This document shows, piece after piece, positions 1 through 5,188 of a stretch of DNA of 5,249 nt. The position numbers and the translations under genes are program-made. The DNA comes from Rhodospirillaceae bacterium. GTDB lineage: Bacteria > Pseudomonadota > Alphaproteobacteria > CADEGL01. The stretch is from assembly GCA_018699755.1 (NCBI GenBank), contig JABIRQ010000285.1, positions 1 through 5,249 of the forward strand. The letters are read 5' to 3'. Below the pieces are notes generated by a model, which ran no database searches, was not told the origin of the DNA, and was given only the letters and a program-made list of their open reading frames with translations. Position 1 is the stretch's first letter, and each line of letters starts with the position of its first letter.

Positions 1-1
1 C

Positions 2-1642
2 GAGCCCCATGCCTGCCTGGCCAGCCTCGGACCGGACGGTCAGGGCGACCTGTGGGTCTGCACCCAGGGCCACTATATGGTGCGCAATGTCTGCGCCGGG
101 CTTCTGGGCATGGACGTCTCCCTGCTCCGGGTGACGGCATCCGAGATCGGCGGTGGCTTCGGCGGCAAGACCACGGTCTTCGTCGAGCCCCTGGCCCTGG
201 CGCTGTCGCGCAAGGCCAACCGGCCGGTCAAGATGGTGATGAGCCGCGACGAGGTCTTCCGGGCGACCGGCCCGACCTCCAGCACGAGCATGGACGTGAA
301 GATCGGCGCGACCAAGGACGGGCGGATCACCGCCGCCCAGGCCGAGCTGCGCTTCCAGGGCGGCGCCTTCCCCGGCTCGCCGGTCTCGATGGGCGCGATG
401 ACGGCCTTTGCCTGCTACGACCTTCAGAACGTCCAATCGGTCGGCTACGACGTCGTGACCAACCGCCCCAAGCAGGCGGCCTACCGCGCGCCCGGCGCGC
501 CGATGGCGGCCTTCGCCGTCGAAAGCGTGGTCGACGAATTGGCGGCCGAATTGGGCATGGATCCGCTCAAGTTCCGCATCCTCAACGCCGCGGACAAGGG
601 CACCAAGTCGTCCTACGGACCCACCTTCGGCCCGATCGGGCTGAAGACCACTCTCGAGAAAGCCCGGAGCCATCCCCACTACAAGGCCAAACTGGGCAAG
701 AACGAGGGGCGCGGCATCGCCTGCGGCTTCTGGTTCAACTTCGCGGGCAACACCTGCGTTTCGCTGAATCTGCAGCTTGACGGCACCGTCGCCCTGTCGG
801 TCGGCACGCCGGATATCGGCGGCTCGCGCGCCTCGATGTCCTTGATGGCGGCGGAGGAACTGGGCGTGCCCTACGACAAGGTTCGCACCATCATCGCGGA
901 CACGGCCTCCCTCGGTTACAACGACGTGACCGACGGCAGCCGCACGACCTTCGCCGCGGGCCTCGCGACGATCGAGGCCGCGCGCGACGCGATCGGCAAG
1001 ATGTGCGGCAGGGCCGCCAAGGTCTGGGGCATCCCGGCCGACGCGGTGAAGTGGGAGAACGGCTACGCCAAGCCGGCCGGACCCAACGCGGGCAGTTTCA
1101 AGCCCATGTCGATGGCTGAGATCGCGGCTATCGCGCACAAGACCGGCGGTCCCATCGCCGGTCACTACGAGATCAACGCCGACGGCGCGGGGGTCAGCTT
1201 CGCAACCCATATCGTCGATTCGGAGGTGGATCCCGAGACCGGGCGCGTCACGATCACCCGCTACACGGTGCTGCAGGATGCCGGCAAGGCGATCCACCCC
1301 GATTATGTCGAGGGGCAGTACCAGGGCGGCGCGGTGCAGGGCATCGGCTGGGCGATCAACGAGGAATACATCTACGGCAAGGACGGCCGGCTGCAGAATG
1401 CCGGTTTCCTGGACTACCGCATCCCGGTGGCTTCGGACCTGCCGATGATCGACACCGTGATCCTGGAGATCCCGAATCCCAGTCATCCCTATGGGGTGCG
1501 CGGGGTCGGCGAGACCTCGATCGTCCCGCCCCTGGCGGCCATCGCGAATTCGGTTTCGAACGCCGCCGGCGTGCGCCTGACCGAACTGCCGATGTCGCCG
1601 CCCAAGGTGCTCAAGGCGATCCGCGCGAACGGGCACGGCTAG
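2..1642 (+). CDS. Xanthine dehydrogenase-family molybdopterin-binding (large) subunit, 5' end outside window
   Basis: This is the 3' part (546 residues visible) of the large catalytic subunit of a molybdenum hydroxylase, the family of xanthine dehydrogenase, aldehyde oxidase and CO dehydrogenase CoxL. The frame is open from base 2, so the start lies upstream; intact family members run to about 700-800 residues. Seen directly: an EPHA segment at the edge, the molybdopterin-binding loop GGGFGGK (bases 149-169), the active-site loop AYRAPGAP (visible residues 160-167), and near the C-terminus GVGET, whose Glu (codon 1511-1513) matches the family's catalytic base. The CO dehydrogenase signature AYxCSFR is absent, so this is not a form I CoxL; the loop fits the broad aldehyde/aromatic/heterocycle hydroxylase group. 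Such enzymes normally work with a FAD subunit and a 2Fe-2S subunit, which would lie upstream if present. Substrate cannot be read from the sequence. The next gene starts 27 bp downstream. Confidence 0.93.
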   Translation, partial: EPHACLASLGPDGQGDLWVCTQGHYMVRNVCAGLLGMDVSLLRVTASEIGGGFGGKTTVFVEPLALALSRKANRPVKMVMSRDEVFRATGPTSSTSMDVKIGATKDGRITAAQAELRFQGGAFPGSPVSMGAMTAFACYDLQNVQSVGYDVVTNRPKQAAYRAPGAPMAAFAVESVVDELAAELGMDPLKFRILNAADKGTKSSYGPTFGPIGLKTTLEKARSHPHYKAKLGKNEGRGIACGFWFNFAGNTCVSLNLQLDGTVALSVGTPDIGGSRASMSLMAAEELGVPYDKVRTIIADTASLGYNDVTDGSRTTFAAGLATIEAARDAIGKMCGRAAKVWGIPADAVKWENGYAKPAGPNAGSFKPMSMAEIAAIAHKTGGPIAGHYEINADGAGVSFATHIVDSEVDPETGRVTITRYTVLQDAGKAIHPDYVEGQYQGGAVQGIGWAINEEYIYGKDGRLQNAGFLDYRIPVASDLPMIDTVILEIPNPSHPYGVRGVGETSIVPPLAAIANSVSNAAGVRLTELPMSPPKVLKAIRANGHG

Positions 1643-1669
1643 ACTCCGGTTTCGGAGACGGGAGACGGC

Positions 1670-1915
1670 ATGGCGAAGGTCGTTCTCTGGGGCTCGCTCA
1701 AGAAGGCGGCCGGGGGAAAGACCGAGCTGGACCTCGACGTGTCCGACGTGCGCGAACTTCTGGCCGAGCTTGGCGAACGCTATCCCAAGCTCGGCCCGCA
1801 GCTCGACGCCGGGGTCTCCGTCTCGATCGACGGGACCATGGTCCGGGACAATCTCTTCGTCGCCATCGAGCCGGGCAGCGAGGTCTATGTCCTGCCCCGC
1901 ATGGCGGGCGGCTAG
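1670..1915 (+). CDS. MoaD/ThiS-family sulfur-carrier protein
   Basis: A complete 81-residue protein of the ubiquitin-like beta-grasp sulfur-carrier family (MoaD/ThiS). Seen: the usual MoaD length, an N-terminal strand (MAKVVLWGSLKKAAGG), a helix with the pattern VRELLAELGERYPKL, a central SVSIDGTMV strand, the late EVYVLPRMAGG segment, and the terminal Gly-Gly that is adenylated and thiocarboxylated in this family. In molybdopterin synthesis MoaD donates sulfur to the dithiolene with MoaE. The start is supported by the purine-rich GGAGACGGGAGA at 1654-1665, just before the ATG. The gene lies 27 bp after a molybdenum hydroxylase subunit on the same strand, so co-transcription is likely, and a role in cofactor supply for that enzyme is the natural inference. 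Whether it is the housekeeping MoaD or a dedicated paralogue cannot be decided here, so no symbol is given. No MoaE, MoeB or ThiF partner is visible. Confidence 0.85.
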   Translation: MAKVVLWGSLKKAAGGKTELDLDVSDVRELLAELGERYPKLGPQLDAGVSVSIDGTMVRDNLFVAIEPGSEVYVLPRMAGG

Positions 1916-1939
1916 CGGCCCCGACGCCGGTCGCGCGCG

Positions 1940-3106
1940 TCAGGACGGCAGGATCAGCGCCCGCGCGGGCGCGGGCTCGGCGGTGATCGCCCGGTACTCG
2001 GCATCCTTCGCCCGGCGCAGGTCGAGAACGTAATCGAACACGTGGTCGTGCCCGCCCTCCATGCGGATTCCGGTCAGGGCGTTCCCCGCGCTCCAGACAC
2101 GGATGCCGCAGCGCGCCGAGCGCGGATCGGCGCAGGAATGCAGAATGCCCGTCACGGCCATGCCGTGGGCGTCTTCCAGAAACAGGTCGCAGCTTCGGGG
2201 CTGGTCGTTGCCGTTCTGCTCGAAATGCAGGCCCGACACGACGCCCATGGCCTTGCGCACCACCATGGCGCTGCGATAGCCGGATTCGCGGTCGTCGTTG
2301 GCGATGCCGGAGACTTGGCCGCCATACACGCCGGCTTGAACCGCCTGGAGATAGACGCCGCCCTCCCCGGCCCCGCTGTCGGTCACGCGCTTGCCGCCGT
2401 TGTTGGCGAGGAAGCCGCGCATGTCGATGGTATCGACGGTCGCGCCCCCTGCCCCGGGTTCGTAACCGATCAGGATAGACTCGAGGCCGGTGTAGCGGAC
2501 GCTGAGCCGGTCCAGGGTCACATGTTCCCACCGGCGGGTGGTTCCCGGATCCTTCGTGTTCGGCTTGTTGCCGACGAAGCCCCGCCCGGCGAAAGATTGG
2601 ATATGGACGTCGCGGACCACGACGTTCAGGCAATTGCCGAGCTCGATGCCGTTGGCGTTCGTCGTGCCGGGATCGGTCGCCCCCCGGCCGTGCAGGCGCA
2701 GAGTCTCGACGCCGATATTCTCTACCTGGCCCGAGGCGTGATCGCGCCGGCCGATCTGCAGCAGGCCCGCGTCCAGGCCGGGCCCCGCCATCAGATAGGC
2801 GCCCCGCTCGCCCCGCAGGGTGATATCGACCGCGCCGTCCGGCACGATCCAGGGGGCTTCGAGGCGGTAGAGCCCTTTGGGCACCAGCACCTCGCCCCCG
2901 CCCGCCTGGAGGACCGCGTCCAGGGCATCGGCGAAGGCCCGCGCATTGTCGGTCTCGTTGTCCGGAACGGCGCCGAAATCGCGCACGTCGAACACGGCCG
3001 CCGCCGCCGGGCGGGGCAGAACGGCCAGGGCCAGCCCCGCGCCGGCGGCGCCGGTCAGAAAGCGCCTGCGGCTCAGCGGTTTATTGGGCAATCCATAGGG
3101 CATCAT
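1940..3106 (-). CDS. Tat-exported right-handed beta-helix protein (pectate-lyase-3/glycoside hydrolase 28-like)
   Basis: A protein of about 388 residues predicted to leave the cytoplasm by the Tat pathway. The N-terminus carries SRRRFLTG (residues 12-19, twin arginines 13-15), a hydrophobic Gly/Ala/Leu stretch and an Ala-rich end (residues 34-37) suited to signal peptidase. The mature part opens with FDVRDFGAVPDNETDNARAF (about residues 39-58) and then EVLVPKGLY (72-80), the typical opening of Pectate_lyase_3-type beta-helix proteins; the rest is Gly/Val/Asp-rich, as expected for stacked beta-helix coils. Family members cleave or bind polysaccharides, but no catalytic residues can be assigned, so substrate and activity are open. 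The start is uncertain: ATGs at 3103, 3106, 3115, 3133 and 3157 are in frame and none has a good ribosome-binding site. I chose 3106 because it gives a Tat n-region of normal length. Longer readings run into the tRNA gene and are wrong. It converges on the MoaD-like gene across 24 bp. Confidence 0.85.
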   Translation of the reverse strand: MMPYGLPNKPLSRRRFLTGAAGAGLALAVLPRPAAAAVFDVRDFGAVPDNETDNARAFADALDAVLQAGGGEVLVPKGLYRLEAPWIVPDGAVDITLRGERGAYLMAGPGLDAGLLQIGRRDHASGQVENIGVETLRLHGRGATDPGTTNANGIELGNCLNVVVRDVHIQSFAGRGFVGNKPNTKDPGTTRRWEHVTLDRLSVRYTGLESILIGYEPGAGGATVDTIDMRGFLANNGGKRVTDSGAGEGGVYLQAVQAGVYGGQVSGIANDDRESGYRSAMVVRKAMGVVSGLHFEQNGNDQPRSCDLFLEDAHGMAVTGILHSCADPRSARCGIRVWSAGNALTGIRMEGGHDHVFDYVLDLRRAKDAEYRAITAEPAPARALILPS

Positions 3107-3164
3107 TGCGCGCATGATCGCACGGCGCGCCATGGGGCTGGCAAGCCCGCCCCCCATTGCCTCT

Positions 3165-3193
3165 TTGACATGGCCCGCGCCATGCGCTTGCTT
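3165..3193 (+). promoter_or_regulatory. Candidate sigma-70 promoter for tRNA-Ser
   Basis: A perfect -35 hexamer TTGACA (3165-3170) is followed 17 bp later by TTGCTT (3188-3193), a weak -10. Transcription would start near 3200, just before the mature tRNA at 3207, which is the expected geometry. The poor -10 keeps confidence moderate. The complement of this segment also supplies the AAAGAGG seen before the in-frame ATG at 3157 of the opposite gene, so that apparent Shine-Dalgarno may be incidental. Confidence 0.4.
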
Positions 3194-3206
3194 GGCGCGC
3201 CAGTGC

Positions 3207-3296
3207 GGATGGGTGGCCGAGCGGTTGAAGGCAGCGGTCTTGAAAACCGCCAGGCGCGTGAGCGTCTCGTGGGTTCGAATCCCACCCCATCCGCCA
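3207..3296 (+). tRNA. tRNA-Ser (anticodon UGA)
   Basis: A complete class II tRNA of 90 nt. The acceptor stem GGATGGG (3207-3213) pairs with CCCATCC (3286-3292), followed by discriminator G and an encoded CCA (3294-3296). The anticodon stem GCGGT/ACCGC (3234-3238/3246-3250) encloses loop CTTGAAA with anticodon TGA at 3241-3243, reading UCA serine codons. The long variable arm (3253-3266, GGCGC/GCGTC) is diagnostic of serine. The T arm is GTGGG/CCCAC (3269-3273/3281-3285) around TTCGAAT. The accessory patch begins right after its 3' end, and tRNA 3' ends are common integration sites. Confidence 0.97.
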
Positions 3297-3352
3297 TTAT
3301 TTTCTGGCAAATTACTGAAATGACGAAGTAAATATCGAAGGATTGGCAAACA

Positions 3353-3372
3353 GTCCCACACTTGGTCCCACA
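3353..3372. repeat. Short tandem repeat with 12-bp period next to tRNA-Ser
   Basis: The octamer GTCCCACA occurs at 3353-3360 and again at 3365-3372, an exact 12-bp period, 57 bp beyond the tRNA 3' end. Short tandem repeats beside a tRNA resemble arm-type binding sites of tyrosine integrases, but no integrase gene is in the window, so this role is inference. Confidence 0.5.
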
Positions 3373-3390
3373 TACCGACTGCATTTAGGC

Positions 3391-3507
3391 CTATCCGGCC
3401 GTGGCGGACTCGATCTCGTCGTCCGTCATCTGCCTTTCGGGCGTCAGGTCCTCGTACTGGTCAACGAACATGCGAAGCTGCTTGCCGATCAGTTCGGCCG
3501 CGCGCAC
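3391..3507 (-). pseudogene. C-terminal remnant resembling a phage terminase small subunit
   Basis: On the minus strand, 38 sense codons end at a TAG (3391-3393). They contain AAELIGKQLRMFVDQ followed by an acidic tail (TDDEIESATAG). The pattern AxELxGKxLxMFxD is typical of the C-terminus of phage terminase small subunits, which recognise phage DNA and hand it to the large subunit for packaging. In frame upstream there is a stop at 3508-3510 and further stops beyond, so the N-terminal three quarters are gone. The break coincides with a 9-bp inverted repeat that starts at 3508. There is no start codon or ribosome-binding site, and I read it as a dead prophage fragment. The match is from memory of the family and covers a short stretch. 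Confidence 0.5.
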
Positions 3508-3539
3508 CTATGACCTCCCTCGGGCTCATAAGGTCATAG
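3508..3539. repeat. 9-bp perfect inverted repeat at the break of the terminase remnant
   Basis: CTATGACCT (3508-3516) is the exact reverse complement of AGGTCATAG (3531-3539), with a 14-nt spacer. There is no T-run after either arm, so it does not look like an intrinsic terminator. AGGTCATAGC recurs at 5103-5112. The terminase-like reading frame stops exactly at the left arm, which suggests a recombination or insertion scar. Confidence 0.5.
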
Positions 3540-3602
3540 CGGCCACGGGCCGGGCTGTTTCGATTTCGGGGCCGTGCCGCCCCCAACACAGATTCAAATC
3601 CA

Positions 3603-3658
3603 GGGCCCGATTTGGCACTTACTTAACTCCGCCGATCAGGGTACCGCTGGTGGCGTGA
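3603..3658. repeat. Direct repeat, copy 1 (35 bp exact plus diverged 3' part)
   Basis: Bases 3603-3637 are identical over 35 bp to 4848-4882 and begin GGGCCCGATTTGGCACTTAC. The next 21 bp (3638-3658) differ from the other copy at 6 positions. Copy 2 overlaps an IS right end read on the minus strand, so copy 1 is probably also a fragment of that IS. On the plus strand both copies read RFGTYLTPPI and then stop at the same TGA; on the minus strand both read a short segment ending IGGVK and stop. Which frame, if either, was coding is not settled. Confidence 0.7.
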
Positions 3659-3763
3659 ACTGAGCGATTCGAATGGATCGCACGCTGGCGCCGCCACTAC
3701 AAAACCGTCAGCCCGCACAGCGCTCTGCGCTATAGGCTACCTGCGCCGGAGGCCCCAGCCTGA
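3659..3763 (+). pseudogene. IS3-family transposase (OrfB, DDE integrase) C-terminal fragment
   Basis: The plus-strand frame is open from 3659 to the TGA at 3761-3763 and encodes 34 residues including WRRHYKTVSPHSALRYR and then LPAPEAPA. This is the familiar C-terminus of IS3-type DDE transposases, commonly of the form RRxYNTVRPHSALGYRPPAPEA, which lies after the catalytic glutamate. The catalytic core is absent, because a stop at 3656-3658 and unrelated repeat sequence lie directly upstream. The fragment cannot be active. Confidence 0.75.
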
Positions 3764-3802
3764 TCCGGCATTCGTCATTGAGGGGCGAAGGCCGGATCGG
3801 GC
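3758..3802. repeat. Long hairpin just after the transposase stop
   Basis: GCCTGATCCGGC (3758-3769) pairs with GCCGGATCGGGC (3791-3802) over 12 bp with one G-T wobble. After an A-G mismatch the stem continues with TTCG/CGAA (3771-3774/3786-3789), leaving an 11-nt loop. No T-run follows on the plus strand, so it is not a canonical intrinsic terminator. It overlaps the transposase stop codon and may be an IS-internal structure that limits read-through into or out of the element. Confidence 0.55.
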
Positions 3803-3885
3803 CTTCTGCAGCCAGCGCAGACTAACTTAAGCTCTGGTATCGTTCGTGGGGGCATGCCATTGGTTTAGACTTCCGCAGACGAACC

Positions 3886-3893
3886 GGGAGAGG
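3886..3893 (+). promoter_or_regulatory. Ribosome-binding site that fixes the methyltransferase start
   Basis: GGGAGAGG (3886-3893) lies 3 nt before the ATG at 3897, with its GGAG core 6 nt away. It favours this ATG over the in-frame GTG at 3846, which lies inside the IS right end and has no comparable site. Confidence 0.7.
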
Positions 3894-3896
3894 CAG

Positions 3897-4709
3897 ATGA
3901 ACACACGGTCAGGATTTCAACTGAAGGGAACCGGTCCGGAGATCTATGAATCCTGCTTCGTCCCGGCACAGATGGGGCGGTTCGCGACGCATCTGGTCGA
4001 TGCCGCGGCGGTGAGCGCCGGCGATACCGTGCTGGACGTCGCCTGCGGAACGGGCGTCGTCGCCAGAGCAGCCGCGCGGAAGGCCGGAACAAGCGGTTCG
4101 ATCACCGGCGTCGATCTCAATGAATCGATGCTGGAGGTTGCTCGACAGGTAGCGGCGGAGCAGGGATTGCCGCACATCCAATGGAAGCAATGCGATGCTG
4201 GCGCGCTACCGTTCGAGGACGGGGCCTTCTATGTTGTCTTGTGCCAGCAAGGGCTGCAGTTCATGCCCGACAAGGCGGCGGCGGTGATGGAGATGGCTCG
4301 TGTTTTGGCGCCGGGCGGGCGTTTGGCAGTCAGCGTATGGAAGGCGCAGAGTCCGCTCGGGGCCGCACTCGGCACGGTTCTCGAAAGACATTTCGGGGAC
4401 GGAAGCACTGCCGATTGGCAGGTGATGTATGCCTTGGGAAACCGCGACAAGATCCGCGCCTTTGCGACCGATGCGGGCTTGCGGGAAGCCCATGTCAGTT
4501 TTGACGTCAAGGTCTCGCGCCATGCCGAACCGGAGGCCTTCATCGGGGGGATGATCGCCGGATCGCCGCTGGCCGGTGAGGTCGCGAAGTTGACTGAAGG
4601 GGAACAGCGCTCGATCGTGCAGGAAATCCTCAAAGAACTCGAAGACTACCTAGATGACGACGGAGTGGCGGTTCCGGCCGGGTGTCTGACCTTGACCGCA
4701 AGAAAGTAG
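3897..4709 (+). CDS. Class I SAM-dependent methyltransferase (UbiE/Methyltransf_11 type)
   Basis: A complete 270-residue cytosolic methyltransferase with a Rossmann-type SAM fold. Seen in order: motif I VLDVACGTGVVAR (about residues 45-57), which binds SAM; the acidic residue after strand 2 in GVDLNESML (Asp72), expected to hold the ribose hydroxyls; CDAGALPF (Asp100), near the adenine; and LAPGGRLAVSVWK (about 137-149). The N-terminal segment before motif I and the C-terminal part after about 150 would form the acceptor site and match nothing I can name. The acceptor is therefore unknown: a quinone-like or other small molecule is typical of the family, and UbiE itself is not implied. The gene stands alone between two inverted IS right ends. 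Its codons include many A/T-ending ones (GTT, GCT, GTA, TTG, AGT), unlike the genes on the left, which suggests horizontal origin. No frameshift or missing motif is seen, so it appears intact. Confidence 0.9.
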   Translation: MNTRSGFQLKGTGPEIYESCFVPAQMGRFATHLVDAAAVSAGDTVLDVACGTGVVARAAARKAGTSGSITGVDLNESMLEVARQVAAEQGLPHIQWKQCDAGALPFEDGAFYVVLCQQGLQFMPDKAAAVMEMARVLAPGGRLAVSVWKAQSPLGAALGTVLERHFGDGSTADWQVMYALGNRDKIRAFATDAGLREAHVSFDVKVSRHAEPEAFIGGMIAGSPLAGEVAKLTEGEQRSIVQEILKELEDYLDDDGVAVPAGCLTLTARK

Positions 4710-4750
4710 TTAAAACGGTCGATATCGCGTGGGCCGAGCCAAAGTACCCT

Positions 4751-4773
4751 TGTTGTATCCCGTGTTGTATCCC
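4751..4773. repeat. 11-bp tandem repeat with 12-bp period
   Basis: TGTTGTATCCC occurs at 4751-4761 and 4763-4773, separated by one G, so the period is 12 bp. The pair lies 41 bp after the methyltransferase stop and 20 bp before the inward IS end. The period equals that of the unrelated-looking octamer pair at 3353-3372. Tyrosine-integrase arm sites are one possible explanation, unproven. Confidence 0.55.
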
Positions 4774-4793
4774 GGCCAAGACGTTCGATCAGT

Positions 4794-4885
4794 GGCGTGT
4801 CCCCATGATCGATATCGGAGCTGAAGTTAATCTGCGTTGGCTGCGGGGGGCCCGATTTGGCACTTACTTAACTCCGCCGATCGGG
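4794..4885 (-). mobile_element. Second IS right end, inverted relative to the first
   Basis: Read on the minus strand, 4860-4791 aligns with 3792-3861 without gaps at 55 of 70 positions (block example: CCAACGCAGA against CCAGCGCAGA). Only two of the 15 differences are transversions, so the two ends look like diverged relatives rather than a recent duplication. The terminus is about TGGGGACACGCCA. The element body would extend to the right, but similarity fades past about 4862, where direct-repeat copy 2 continues. The minus strand there reads a short frame ending ATGGTPIGGVK with a TAA at 4866-4864, which could be the tail of its transposase; that frame is closed by about 4915, so the element is truncated. 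Confidence 0.65.
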
Positions 4886-4903
4886 GTGCCACCGGTCGCT
4901 TGA
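4848..4903. repeat. Direct repeat, copy 2
   Basis: Bases 4848-4882 are identical over 35 bp to 3603-3637. The following 21 bp show 6 differences from copy 1. Its first part (to about 4862) is shared with the inverted IS right end, tying the repeat to that IS family. Confidence 0.75.
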
Positions 4904-5034
4904 TCGGGTCGGATTCACCGCGCCCCCCTTCGCCCCGCGACCCCGCCCGGTGCCAGGCACAATGGGGGGCACCCTGCGTGCCGGAGTCCTCGCCGAAGCC
5001 CTCCTGTTCTGTCGGGTCAACGCATGATTCCGAA

Positions 5035-5063
5035 TTGACAGCGCATACCGATAGCGCAACCAT
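5035..5063 (+). promoter_or_regulatory. Possible promoter for the gene at 5200
   Basis: A perfect TTGACA (5035-5040) has AACCAT 17 bp downstream (5058-5063), which agrees with the -10 consensus at only 3 of 6 positions. If real, transcription would start near 5070 and give a leader of about 130 nt that contains the AGGTCATAG motif and the hairpin at 5138-5157. Confidence 0.27.
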
Positions 5064-5188
5064 CTCCGTACAATCGCTTCGGCGTCGGTTTGTCGGATAG
5101 CTAGGTCATAGCCACCGCGATTGGCCCAAGGCACGGGCCGGACCCTTCCTGGGCCGGATCGGCGCCTCGGGCTCATTCAATCCAACAC

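Larger units (their letters stand above)
3659..3858 (+). mobile_element. IS remnant (IS3-type): transposase C-terminus plus right end
   Basis: This is the right-hand part of an insertion sequence whose left part is missing. It holds the transposase C-terminus (stop 3761-3763), a strong hairpin just after it, and then a subterminal and terminal sequence ending about TGGGGGCATGCCA (3847-3859). Bases 3792-3861 match the reverse complement of 4791-4860 at 55 of 70 positions, mostly with transition differences, which shows that this is a conserved IS end rather than random sequence. The terminal G-run followed by CA is like many IS3-family right ends (from memory). The exact outer boundary could differ by a few bases. 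Confidence 0.7.

Noticed and set aside
52..780. A 242-codon plus-strand frame in the molybdoenzyme region
   Set aside because: It is Arg/Gly/Pro-rich and out of frame with the clearly conserved molybdopterin-binding subunit. It is a shadow frame.
2..1642. CO dehydrogenase large subunit (CoxL) as the product
   Set aside because: The active-site loop reads AYRAPGAP rather than the AYxCSFR signature with the copper-binding cysteine.
1916..1939. Bidirectional terminator between the convergent genes
   Set aside because: The 24-bp gap is GC-rich but has no clear stem-loop with flanking T- or A-runs.
2042..3331. A 429-codon plus-strand open frame
   Set aside because: It lies antisense to the Tat beta-helix gene, has no motif, and its end runs through the tRNA-Ser gene. 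It is a typical GC-rich antisense shadow frame.
3107..3373. An upstream extension of the beta-helix protein to 3373
   Set aside because: The extension translates the tRNA-Ser gene backwards (the well-known GIRTHETLTRLAVFKTAAF type artefact), so the protein must start downstream of it.
3401..3658. An 85-codon plus-strand frame
   Set aside because: It overlaps the terminase-like minus-strand fragment and direct-repeat copy 1, with no ribosome-binding site. It has no independent support as a gene.
3758..3802. Intrinsic terminator
   Set aside because: The stem is strong, but no T-run follows on the plus strand.
3846..3896. A GTG start at 3846 for the methyltransferase
   Set aside because: It falls inside the IS right end and lacks a ribosome-binding site. 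The ATG at 3897 has GGGAGAGG in front.
3353..4773. CRISPR array
   Set aside because: Each repeat occurs only as a pair at a 12-bp period, far too short and too few for CRISPR repeats and spacers.
4837..5176. Small frames on both strands right of the IS end
   Set aside because: They are low-complexity Arg/Pro/Ser compositions with no ribosome-binding site, and their ends fall within the direct repeat or IS material.
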